The position numbers and the translations under genes were made by a program. 46,638 nucleotides of DNA, taken from NCBI GenBank assembly GCA_021324445.1, contig JAJPJC010000147.1:1-46638 (forward strand), in the 5' to 3' direction. Source of the DNA: Isosphaeraceae bacterium. GTDB taxonomy: Bacteria > Planctomycetota > Planctomycetia > Isosphaerales > Isosphaeraceae. Position 1 is the stretch's first letter. Every line of letters begins with the position of its first letter. This document shows, in pieces, positions 33,158 through 41,740 of this stretch. Below the pieces are notes generated by a model that searched no databases, was not told where the DNA came from, and saw only the letters and a program-made list of their open reading frames with translations.

Positions 33158-33949
33158 TCAGGAACCAAAGAGATCAGACGGCTTGAGCTTGGGGAGCTTC
33201 TCCCACAGGGCGTGTTGCTCGTCGGAGTAGGGGTGGGCAGGCCCCTCGCGGCGGGGCTGGTCCAGGAGGGGGAGGAGGGCGGCGGCGAGCTTCAGATCGT
33301 CGCGCGTGGTGATCTTGATGTTCAGCGGCGAGCCGTCGACGACGGCGCAGGGGTGTCCGATCGCCTCGACGAGCTGGCAGTCGTCGGTGACATCGTGTCC
33401 GACCCGCGAGCGCTGGGCGTAGGCCTTGAAGAGGAGGTCGCGGCGGAAGACCTGGGGCGTCTGGGCCAGGTAGAGGCCCTGGCGGGGGATCGTCTCGGCG
33501 GTGAACCGGTCGGTCCCGACCCGCTTGACCGTCTCGGCGACGGGGACCGCCAGCAGGGCCGCGCCGTGGGCGCGCGCGGCGTCGAAGACGGCGTCGATGA
33601 GGTCCGCGCACAGGCAGGGCCGCGCGGCGTCGTGGACGGCAATGAACTCGCAACGCGAGTCCACGACTTCCAGCGCCTTGGCGACCGTGTCGCTGCGTTG
33701 CGTTCCCCCGTCGATCACCTTGATGTTCATGAAGGCCACGCTGGCACGGTAGCGTCGCTCGAAGAGCTCGCGGTCTTCCGGGGCGATGGCCAGGATCATC
33801 TGGCCGACGTCGTCCCGATTCACGAACGGCTCGACCGCCCGCAGCCAGACCGCGCGACCGTCCAGCTCGGCATAGATCTTCTTCTGCTTCGGGTCGCCAA
33901 ACCGCGACGATTTCCCCGCGGCCGGAAAAATGACGGCGATTTCGCTCAT
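33158..33949 (-). CDS. ispD: 2-C-methyl-D-erythritol 4-phosphate cytidylyltransferase
   Basis: A 263-residue enzyme of the MEP isoprenoid pathway that joins CTP with 2-C-methyl-D-erythritol 4-phosphate. The nucleotide-binding opening is IAVIFPAAGKSSRFGDPKQK, with the later VHDAARPCLCADLIDA block, AVPVAETVKRV, LYLAQTPQVFR and the ending SPLNIKITTRDDLKLA, which are the usual IspD features. The protein has about 35 extra C-terminal residues compared with the typical 230. The start ATG 33949 is supported by the family N-terminus; the frame extends upstream through repeat DNA. Convergent with the GDSL gene, separated by 21 bp. Confidence 0.93.
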   Translation of the reverse strand: MSEIAVIFPAAGKSSRFGDPKQKKIYAELDGRAVWLRAVEPFVNRDDVGQMILAIAPEDRELFERRYRASVAFMNIKVIDGGTQRSDTVAKALEVVDSRCEFIAVHDAARPCLCADLIDAVFDAARAHGAALLAVPVAETVKRVGTDRFTAETIPRQGLYLAQTPQVFRRDLLFKAYAQRSRVGHDVTDDCQLVEAIGHPCAVVDGSPLNIKITTRDDLKLAAALLPLLDQPRREGPAHPYSDEQHALWEKLPKLKPSDLFGS

Positions 33950-34148
33950 GGCCAGGCCCCCCCACTTCCTGCCTCCGAAACCCTTTGCCCCGATTTTGAT
34001 CCGGCCGGCCGGAGGTGTCAACTCGTCGCAGCCACCGCGCCGCCCGGAGGAGACTCGGCTTGTCATCGCCGCGCACCTCGGTGATGCTGGATCGATGGCC
34101 GATTCGAGTCGACCTGGTGGGGATCTCCGCGCCGTGCGCGCCGCTTGG

Positions 34149-34213
34149 GAATTCCAAAGAACGGATTCCAGATTCCAAATGGTCATGCATCTGGAATCTG
34201 GAATTTGGAATCT
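34149..34213. repeat. GGAATCT/GGAATTT repeat forming a hairpin
   Basis: The left half (GATTCCAGATTCCAAATG) and the right half (CATCTGGAATCTGGAATTTG) are inverted copies around a short GGTCATG centre. The units are the same as in the tract at 20617-20680. It lies between the IspD start and the Mrr-like gene. Confidence 0.85.
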
Positions 34214-34287
34214 TCCTTTCCTCGATGGTCGCGGCCCAGCCGCGTGAGGAAAGCCTGCGCGCCGCCCCCCCTTACGGAAGGAGCACG

Positions 34288-35115
34288 ATGATGGAGTGTC
34301 TTGGACCGCAATGCGCCGCGATGCTGCTGGATTGGCTCAGGGCACGGGCGGCAACTCCGGGCGGGGACGAGCCCCCGGCTCGGGGTGGGCCGACGCAGGG
34401 CCTGCTCTGGACGGCCGCCCCGTATCAAGAGGACGCGCCCGCGATCCGGACGCCCGCCCAGCTCGCCGGCGCCCTGGAGCACCTCCAGTACGCGGTCTTC
34501 CGGCGCTATCAGAACCAGTTGACCCGCGCCGAGCGCGCGCGGTTGGACAACTCGATCGACAACGCGCTGTTCAAGATCGACCGGTATCTGGTTCAGCTCG
34601 ACCCGGCCGCGGCCGCGCGCGCGGAAGGCGAGGTGCGCGCGCTGCGCGCGACCATCCGCGAGGGTCGCGAGCGGGTGGAACGCCAGGCGCACCAGGCGCG
34701 GCGGGCCGACCTGAAGCTCGCCCAACTGGCGACGCTGACCGCCGAGTCGTTCGAGGAGTTCGTCGCGGAGCTCTTCGAGGCCCTGGGTTACGAGGTCGAG
34801 CCGGTGGGCGGCTCCGGCGACGAAGGCGCCGACCTGCGGCTCCGCAGGGCCGATGGGCAGCTCGCCGTCGTCCAGTGCAAGTATCACAAGCGCGGCGTCG
34901 TCGGCTCCCCCGAGCTCCAGAAATTCCTGGGCACCATCCATCATACCCTCAGCCACAAGGGCTTCTTCGTCACCACCAGCACCTTCTCGATCGCCGCCGA
35001 GAAATTCGCGGCCGAGCACCCGATCGAGCTGATCGACGGCCCGAGGCTCGTCGAGCTCGTCCAGCAGGCGCTGGGCCCCAAGGCCCGTCGCCAGACCGAG
35101 CCGGCCTGGTTTTGA
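34288..35115 (+). CDS. Mrr-like (PD-(D/E)XK) restriction endonuclease-type protein
   Basis: A 275-residue protein. The N-terminal part (about 1-130) is helical and contains AGALEHLQYAVFRRYQNQL and a coiled section rich in R and E. The C-terminal domain (from about residue 150) matches the Mrr catalytic family: LTAESFEEFVAELFEALGYE, the acidic motif GSGDEGADLRL, and the Q-x-K motif AVVQCKYHKRGVVGSPELQKF, with a late SHKGFFVTTSTFSIAA strand. Such enzymes cut modified or foreign DNA, but no methylase is encoded next to it. ATG 34288 and ATG 34291 are both possible; the second has the better spacing to GGAAGGAG (34276-34283). Confidence 0.85.
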   Translation: MMECLGPQCAAMLLDWLRARAATPGGDEPPARGGPTQGLLWTAAPYQEDAPAIRTPAQLAGALEHLQYAVFRRYQNQLTRAERARLDNSIDNALFKIDRYLVQLDPAAAARAEGEVRALRATIREGRERVERQAHQARRADLKLAQLATLTAESFEEFVAELFEALGYEVEPVGGSGDEGADLRLRRADGQLAVVQCKYHKRGVVGSPELQKFLGTIHHTLSHKGFFVTTSTFSIAAEKFAAEHPIELIDGPRLVELVQQALGPKARRQTEPAWF

Positions 35116-35234
35116 GAGCAAGCAGGCGCCGCGTTTGCATGAGAAGCCCCTCGGGAGTCAAGGATCCGTCGCGGGAACCCAGTTCGCCCCGAGCACGCGT
35201 CACGGCGGTCGAATCGAGAATTCTGGCTAGTGGC

Positions 35235-35264
35235 TTGACTGAGGGTCCGAGCGCGGGTTAGCCT
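35235..35264 (+). promoter_or_regulatory. Possible sigma-70-like promoter
   Basis: TTGACT (35235-35240) and TAGCCT (35259-35264) with 18-bp spacing, about 60 bp upstream of the small gene at 35327. The -10 match is weak. Confidence 0.25.
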
Positions 35265-35326
35265 TTCCATCGCGGCAAGGAAGGGGACCGTCCTCCCGTC
35301 TGACCCTTGGCCAAGGAGGGTTCTGA

Positions 35327-35566
35327 ATGTTCACCTGTACCCAAGCGAGCGGCCGACGAACCTTGGAATTGCCCGACGCGTTCGAGGACCTCACCGGAGT
35401 CATCAGCGCCGATCTCAAGGTCATCGTCACCGCACTGGGCCAGCGGGCCGGCGAGCGGCTGCTCCTCTCGCCGAGCCAGCGGCTCCAACTCCAGCGAACT
35501 CTCTGGAACAACGTGATTGAGGCGATCAACCAGACCATGGAGCCGCTCAGCGTCGAGCGGCAATGA
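35327..35566 (+). CDS. Small hypothetical protein
   Basis: A 79-residue protein, ATG 35327, preceded by a GGAGGG site. It is helical in prediction by eye, with a LPDAFEDLTGVISADLKVIV segment and a QRLQLQRTLWNNVIEAINQTM segment. It shows no motif that I recognise. Its stop is 12 bp before the next gene (35579), so it probably shares a transcript with the decarboxylase and PurU genes. No function proposed. Confidence 0.5.
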   Translation: MFTCTQASGRRTLELPDAFEDLTGVISADLKVIVTALGQRAGERLLLSPSQRLQLQRTLWNNVIEAINQTMEPLSVERQ

Positions 35567-35578
35567 CCCCTGCGGACA

Positions 35579-36237
35579 ATGGCTCGGCTCATCCTCGGTG
35601 TGACCGGTTCGGTGGCCGCCATCAAGACGCCGGCGCTGGTCGCCGCGCTCGGCGCGGCCGGGCATGACGTCCGGGTCGTGGCGACTGGGCCGGCGCTGTA
35701 TTTCTTCGACCCGGCGGAGCTGGACCCAGGCGGCGCCGGCTCGGGAGCCCGCCGGCTCTTCCGCGACGACGATGAGTGGCCCGGGATGCGTTACCATCGC
35801 GGCGACCCGGTCTTGCATATCGAGTTCCGCAACTGGGCGGATCTGCTGATCGTCGCTCCGCTCGATGCGAACACCCTGGCGAAGGTCGCGCTGGGAATCT
35901 CGGACAACTTCTTGACGTGCATCGTTCGGGCCTGGGATTTCTCCAAGCCGGTCCTCCTGGCCCCGGCCATGAACACACTCATGTGGCAGAGCCCGGTGAC
36001 TCTGCGCCATCTCCGGCAGTTGCTCGAAGACCGGGCCAGCGGTCCGGTGCCGGCCGGCTGGACGCTCGATGAGGCGCCGGCCGTCTTCGCGCGGCACGCT
36101 CCCCGAATCGTCTTGATCCCGCCGCAAGCCAAACGCCTGGCCTGCGGCGATCTTGGCCTGGGTGCCATGGCCGAGGTCGTGGAAATCGCCGAGGTCGTGC
36201 GGCGATGGTCCGAGCACGTGGAGGAGTGGGTTGGCGC

Positions 36238-36241
<4 letters not shown>
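35579..36241 (+). CDS. Phosphopantothenoylcysteine decarboxylase, eukaryote-like monofunctional type
   Basis: A 220-residue flavoprotein of the HFCD family that decarboxylates phosphopantothenoylcysteine in coenzyme A synthesis. The resemblance is to the single-domain eukaryotic enzyme (plant HAL3a) rather than to bacterial bifunctional CoaBC. It has H80 in [20 protein letters not shown], the [13 protein letters not shown] block, the substrate motif APAMNTLMW (N132), and the active-site cysteine C189 in [15 protein letters not shown]. The phosphopantothenate-cysteine ligase (CoaB) domain is absent, so a separate CoaB should exist elsewhere in the genome. The FMN-binding motif [11 protein letters not shown] is at the N-terminus. 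Its stop overlaps the ATG of the next gene. Confidence 0.87.
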
Positions 36242-37095
<854 letters not shown>

Positions 37096-37237
37096 CCCGG
37101 TGAGACGCGAAAGTCGGGTTCTCCGGCGCGCCGCGACTGGCCCGCAGACCCGATTCCCTCGACCGTCCCTGGTGCGGAAAGCCCGAATCGGCGGGCGGGT
37201 CTGACCGATACGAGAGGCAGGAAGGTGACGTCTTGCG

Positions 37238-38746
37238 TTGGGCGCGAGCCGTCGGCTTCCCTCGGCGATGATTTCGACCAGGGGCCGCCGGGCCGGTGGG
37301 ATCGACGGGGCAAGCTCCGCCGAGCGGACCGGCCATGACGGCTTCGCGTGCGGCAGGCAGGATGGACCCTTGACCGCGACGTCGCGCACCCCCCACGCAC
37401 GGACCAGGCCGCTGGCCCGGTTGGTTCGGGCCGGCCTCCGCGTGCCGGCCGCGCTCGCTGCGGGTTCGGCCATCGCGCCCGGCGCCGCAAGGCGCCGGCT
37501 CGGGGCCGTCCTGGCGGGCTCGGGCCTGGCCGCGCTGGTGGGTCTGACCGCGTGGGCGGTGTCCTTCGTCTCGGTCTGGCTGGTGCCGGCCTACCTGGCG
37601 CTGATGGTCGTGATCCTCGCCGGTCCCCGGGGCGCGCCTGCCGGGCCGGCCTGGAAATCGGGGGTGGATCGCGCCGGCGTGAACGACGCCGAGCTCGGCC
37701 GGGATTCGGGAACGGATCGCAACGCTGGGGCGGATCCCCTCCTCCCCGCCGGCGAGTCCGACCCGGTCGTCCCGGCCGGCGGGGTGGTCGCGGCGCCGAC
37801 GCCCGATCCCGACCCCGGCCTGGCCGGCACCGGCAGCGGCAAGCCCCGGCGGAGCCGAGCCCGGGCCCGCAAGGCGGTTCGAACGGCCGTCGAGCCGGTC
37901 CCGGACTCCCCGCCCGTGACCTGGATCCGGGTCGGCCCCGGCAAGTTCGTCCGGGCCGACCGCGGCCTCCCGGTCTCCGATCAGGCCACGGCCCAGGCGG
38001 TCGCGGACGCTGGTCCCCCACCGGGCCCGTCCGCAGAACCGTTTGCGACGACGGCGGAGGCAGCGGCGCAGGCCCATCCGGCGACGGATGAGCCGGCGCG
38101 CGCGACTCCGACGTCCGAGGCGGCCACACCGGCGGAGCCGGATTCCCACGATGCGACGGAGGCAACTCCCCATGTCGAGGGGCCGGTTCCGGCCTTGGCA
38201 ACCGGCGAACGGGATTCGGACTCGGTCCCCGAAGAGTACGGTATCGCACCCTCTGCCTTCGAACCGACCACGGCCGATCCACCGCTGGCCGATGTCCTCG
38301 ATCACGGCGACGCGGGTGAGTCGAACCGATCCGAGGTCGATCTCGCCTCCGCGACGGGCCTCGACGGGAAACCGTCGGGACACCACGCGGGTGCGGGGCG
38401 GCCGCGGTCGGGGCGGCGAGGCCTGTCGGCGCCACCGGCGTTCCTTCCTCGCGGGATCGCCAACGCGACCCCGCGCCCGGGTCCGGCCGCGGCCTCCCCG
38501 CGACGCCGAGCCCGGTCCGGTTTCCCGCGGCGGACCGCGGTCGGATCCCGTTCCGGCCCTGTTCGCCGCCGGGTCCCATCCGCCCGCGGCGCCTCGCGTC
38601 CAGTCACCTACGCCCAGCGCGGGTGGCGAGCCCGCGCGCCGCCTCGCCATCGCGTCGGAACATCCCCGATCCGCATCGCGTGTGCGATGGCGAGCAAGCC
38701 GTCGTTGTCGCGGGCTCTCTCGGCATCAAGACCAGGCCGAGAATGA
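37238..38746 (+). CDS. Putative Ala/Pro/Arg-rich membrane protein
   Basis: A long frame of 502 codons. It contains two adjacent hydrophobic segments near residues 85-130 (AVLAGSGLAALVGLTAWAVS and SVWLVPAYLALMVVILAG), then a long disordered region with PPVTWIRVGPGKFVRAD at about 225-245 and an arginine-rich C-terminus. The W-x-R-V-G-P-G-K-F-V motif is familiar to me from other Isosphaeraceae proteins of unknown function. The start is uncertain: TTG 37238 is used here, but ATG 37268 and TTG 37370 are possible. Opposite-strand frames of similar length exist, so coding status rests on the membrane pair and the motif. Function unknown. Confidence 0.5.
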   Translation: MGASRRLPSAMISTRGRRAGGIDGASSAERTGHDGFACGRQDGPLTATSRTPHARTRPLARLVRAGLRVPAALAAGSAIAPGAARRRLGAVLAGSGLAALVGLTAWAVSFVSVWLVPAYLALMVVILAGPRGAPAGPAWKSGVDRAGVNDAELGRDSGTDRNAGADPLLPAGESDPVVPAGGVVAAPTPDPDPGLAGTGSGKPRRSRARARKAVRTAVEPVPDSPPVTWIRVGPGKFVRADRGLPVSDQATAQAVADAGPPPGPSAEPFATTAEAAAQAHPATDEPARATPTSEAATPAEPDSHDATEATPHVEGPVPALATGERDSDSVPEEYGIAPSAFEPTTADPPLADVLDHGDAGESNRSEVDLASATGLDGKPSGHHAGAGRPRSGRRGLSAPPAFLPRGIANATPRPGPAAASPRRRARSGFPRRTAVGSRSGPVRRRVPSARGASRPVTYAQRGWRARAPPRHRVGTSPIRIACAMASKPSLSRALSASRPGRE

Positions 38747-38896
38747 TGCCGATCCCTTCAGGCGTGAGACGAACGATCCCTCCCGCGGTTGCAGTCTCGA
38801 GAACTCTCCCATGGGCGCAAATCGGCTGGTTCAACAATAAAGGCGAGACCGTGGGATCACGTTTGTCGCATGCTGAGTCACCTCCCGGTGCCGGAG

Positions 38897-40678
38897 TCAG
38901 AGGTTGTTCCACCAGCCGCGTTCGGGGAGGAGATCGATACGCCAACGGCGTTGCACAACAAAGCCCAGGGTCGCGCAGCGCACCCTGGGAATCCATGAGA
39001 GAAAATCGTCATGTCTATTTTGTACCGATCGTACCCCAACGGGGTTCCACAATGCGGCCACACCGAGTCGTGCCGGGGGGACGGCCCGCTCGCTCCCCGG
39101 TGGAACCCTTTCAGGGTACGGGGTTCTCTGGCGGTTCGGGTCCCAGGGTGCGCTGCGCGACCCTGGGCTGTGATCTGCAACGCCTTCGGCGTAAGGAATA
39201 GTGCCTTCGTGATCCCAGCGACGAGGTGACGGCTGCCGAGCGAGCGATGGCTTTCGGAACAGACTCTCATTGCTGATGCCGTTGGCGAATTCTCGCCGTA
39301 GGTTGATGACCATAGCTGTCCGCTCGCTCTCCGGGGCTGGATCGCCCACCGAGCGCGAGCTGGACTTCTCCTCCGGCCGGGCGTCGAACCAGTCGTGCGG
39401 CACCTCCAGGGACCAGACCTCGCTACTGAGCGGCTGGGCGTGCCCGCCCACCACCCAGATCTTGTCCTGGAAGACGTAGGCGGAGTGCTCGTGGCGCGCC
39501 TTCCAGACGACGTTCGACCGGAATTCCGTCCAGTCCTTCCCATTGCGGGAGTACCACACGTCGCCCCAGTTCTTCGACGGGTTGTTCGACCACCCGCCCA
39601 GGACCCACATCCGGTCTCGATAAACGACCGCGGAGAACCAGATCCGCGGGGACCACGGGGCGTGCTCGGTGACTCTCTCCCAGCGCACCCCGTCGGGCGA
39701 ACACCAGACGTCGTTCCGGGCCTGGTATCGCGGGACGTAGTTGCCGCCGCCGAGAACCCAGATCCTGCCATCGTGCACGATGACCGCGTGGTAGGCCCTG
39801 GGAGACCAGGGGGCGTTCGCGACCTCGCGGGTCCATCGCTTGCCGTCGGCGGATGACCAGACGTCGTTCTTGAGGCTCGAGTCGTCACCGAAGTAATAGT
39901 CTTCCGTGCCGCCGAGGACCCACAGGCGTCCCCGGAATGCCACAGCGCCGGCGGCGAGCCGCGGGCTCCAACCGGCGTGATCCGTCGCCTGTTCCCACGT
40001 CCGGCCGTCGCTCGAGGTCCAGACCTCGTTGCTGGCCGAATGGCCCGGGAGCCGGCCGTTGTACCAGCCGCCCAGGAGCCACATCCGGTCGTTGAAGACG
40101 AGCGTCATCGGCAGGTCGCTGTGCTTCCAAGGAGCCGCGGCGGTCACGAGGTTCCAGGCTTTCCCGTCGGATGAGCTCCAGACGTCCCGCGGGGGGGCGG
40201 AGAAGGAGTCGAACCATCCACCGAGGAGCCAGAGCCGGTCCTTGTAGACGACTTCGCCGCTGGAATCGCGCGGCCGCCAGCCAGCCCCGGCGGTGACCTT
40301 CACCCAGTCGGGAATCCGGTATTCGTCCCAGGAGGAGGTGGGGATGAGCCGAAGGCTCGCCAGGACCACAAGACAGCCTTTCATCGCATCGAGGGCCCGC
40401 GCGACCTGCCGGTCCCTCCGCGCCTGCCCCTGCGGCGTCAGCCTGCTCGCGGTCTTGCCGGCGGTCTTGCCGGCCGGGTCGGTGTGCGATCCGAATGCGA
40501 GTGCGGCGACCTGGATGTCGGTCCGGCCCAGGCGGCGATGGAGCATCCCGCCGCGCCGGCTCTCCCGGACCGGCTCGTCGGCACTCACGGCCCGCGAGGG
40601 GGCCGCGCCCAGCCCGGCCGCCAGGGCCCGGCCGGAGCTCTGCCGCAGGAAACTGCGACGGGAAGGGCCACGGCTCAT
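38897..40678 (-). CDS. Kelch-repeat (galactose-oxidase-like) protein, chimeric at both ends
   Basis: The core (about residues 115-410) is made of repeated W-x-x-D-G/S-K and R-x-W-x-L-G-G motifs: KDRLWLLGGWFDSF, NDRMWLLGGWYNG, FRGRLWVLGGTED, YRDRMWVLGGWSN, KIWVVGG. This is a kelch-type beta-propeller like planctomycete galactose-oxidase-like proteins, probably starting at M99 (ATG 40384, MKGCLVVLASLRL), which looks like its own signal peptide. Residues 1-98 instead belong to an aldo/keto reductase (listed separately). The natural end is near SLEVPHDWF; the remaining 150 residues to the stop at 38897 are read from intergenic DNA, including the inverted repeat at 38938-39200. Confidence 0.75.
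   Translation of the reverse strand: MSRGPSRRSFLRQSSGRALAAGLGAAPSRAVSADEPVRESRRGGMLHRRLGRTDIQVAALAFGSHTDPAGKTAGKTASRLTPQGQARRDRQVARALDAMKGCLVVLASLRLIPTSSWDEYRIPDWVKVTAGAGWRPRDSSGEVVYKDRLWLLGGWFDSFSAPPRDVWSSSDGKAWNLVTAAAPWKHSDLPMTLVFNDRMWLLGGWYNGRLPGHSASNEVWTSSDGRTWEQATDHAGWSPRLAAGAVAFRGRLWVLGGTEDYYFGDDSSLKNDVWSSADGKRWTREVANAPWSPRAYHAVIVHDGRIWVLGGGNYVPRYQARNDVWCSPDGVRWERVTEHAPWSPRIWFSAVVYRDRMWVLGGWSNNPSKNWGDVWYSRNGKDWTEFRSNVVWKARHEHSAYVFQDKIWVVGGHAQPLSSEVWSLEVPHDWFDARPEEKSSSRSVGDPAPESERTAMVINLRREFANGISNESLFRKPSLARQPSPRRWDHEGTIPYAEGVADHSPGSRSAPWDPNRQRTPYPERVPPGSERAVPPARLGVAALWNPVGVRSVQNRHDDFLSWIPRVRCATLGFVVQRRWRIDLLPERGWWNNL
38938..39200. repeat. Inverted repeat pair around the kelch gene 3' end
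   Basis: Left arm (about 38940-38992) contains GCCCAGGGTCGCGCAGCGCA and CCCTGGGA; the right arm (about 39146-39200) is its near-exact reverse complement (TCCCAGGGTGCGCTGCGCGA, then a GCAACGCC...GGCGT end). Between them are smaller hairpins such as TACCCCAACGGGGT and a CCCTTTCAGGGT palindrome. The element lies inside the last part of the open frame at 38897-40678. This kind of element is common in planctomycete intergenic DNA, from memory. Confidence 0.8.
40388..40678 (-). pseudogene. N-terminal remnant of a Tat-type aldo/keto reductase
   Basis: The first 97 residues of the frame read MSRGPSRRSFLRQSS, a twin-arginine signal, and then MLHRRLGRTDIQVAALAFGS followed by LTPQGQARRDRQVARALD. This is the opening of the planctomycete aldo/keto reductase family, which should continue with the active-site D and Y residues. 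It ends abruptly at ALD and runs in frame into the kelch gene, so at least 250 residues of the reductase are lost. Confidence 0.7.
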
Positions 40679-40784
40679 GGGGCACCTCCTGTCAAGTTGC
40701 GACGGTCGCTCGCATCGGTCGGCCGGCCCCGGTCCCAGGTCGCAACCGCCCGCGCGGCCGCGCCGGTCGATCCTGCTCGACCGG

Positions 40785-41678
40785 TCAGGGGGCGGCCGGC
40801 AACAGGCCCGCCGTCCGCAGGGCCGCTCGCATCTGCGGCTCCTTCTCCGGCGGCAGGTCCGAGACCGGCGAACGGCAGGGTCCGATCGGCAGACCGATCA
40901 GGCGCAGGGCCGCTTTCAGCCCGGCGGGTGTGGTGCACACCGTCAGCGCCAGGCGCAGCGGGCTCAATCGATCCTGGGCGGCCTTGGAGCCCTCGAGGTC
41001 GCCGGCACGATAGCGGTTATAGATCTCCACCACCAGGGCCGGCGCGATGTTGCCGGTGGCCGGGACCGCGCCCCGGGCGCCGGCCATCAGGCCGTAGAAG
41101 ATGAGCGTATCCCGCCCGGTCATGACGCTGAATCGGTCCGGGACGACACGGATGAACTCGGCCGTGTTCTGGAGGTCGCCGCTACTGTCCTTGATGCCGA
41201 CGAGATTGGGGATCTCGGCGAGACGGGCCAGCGTGTCGACGTCGATCTTCACGCCGCCGCACGTGGCCGGGTTGTTGTAGAGCAGGACCGGCAGGCGCGT
41301 GCTCTCGGCGATGCGCCGGTAGTGGTCGAAGATCTCCCGCTGAGTCGGCAGGATGAAGTAGGGCGTGATGATCGAGACGCCGTCGGCCCCCTCGCGCTCG
41401 GCCATCTTCGTCAGGCGGATGACCTCGCGCGTCGACTCGGCGCCGGTGCCGGCGAAGACGGGGACGCGCTTGTTGACGTGGGCCACCGCGGTGGCGACCA
41501 CCTCCTGCTTCTCGCGCTCGTCCAGGGCATAGAACTCGCTGTTGGTGCCGAGCACGAAGATCCCGTGCACGCCCTGGCCGATGAGGTGATCGAGGAACCA
41601 ACGGAGGCGGGGCAGGTCCAGGTCCTCGTCAGCCTTCATCGGTGTGGCGACCGGCGGAATGATCCCGTGGAACTGCAT
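40785..41678 (-). CDS. DapA-family (dihydrodipicolinate synthase/KDG aldolase-like) lyase
   Basis: A 297-residue class I aldolase of the DHDPS family. The Schiff-base lysine is K163 in LVGIKDSSGD, the proton relay Y134 is in VLLYNNPA, and the family motif FVLGTNSEFYAL (41-52) stands where DapA has G-T-T-G-E. That substitution argues for a sugar-acid aldolase or related lyase rather than lysine biosynthesis. It is 62 bp downstream of an enolase-superfamily dehydratase on the same strand, which fits a pathway from an aldonate to a 2-keto-3-deoxy product and pyruvate plus an aldehyde. The start ATG 41678 matches the family start MQFHGIIPPVATPM. A longer frame upstream has no support. Confidence 0.88.
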   Translation of the reverse strand: MQFHGIIPPVATPMKADEDLDLPRLRWFLDHLIGQGVHGIFVLGTNSEFYALDEREKQEVVATAVAHVNKRVPVFAGTGAESTREVIRLTKMAEREGADGVSIITPYFILPTQREIFDHYRRIAESTRLPVLLYNNPATCGGVKIDVDTLARLAEIPNLVGIKDSSGDLQNTAEFIRVVPDRFSVMTGRDTLIFYGLMAGARGAVPATGNIAPALVVEIYNRYRAGDLEGSKAAQDRLSPLRLALTVCTTPAGLKAALRLIGLPIGPCRSPVSDLPPEKEPQMRAALRTAGLLPAAP

Positions 41679-41740
41679 GAGGAGGTCTCCGCTGTGGCTT
41701 CGCTTCGCACCCTCGGCCGGTGAGCCCTCGGCCGTGCGCC

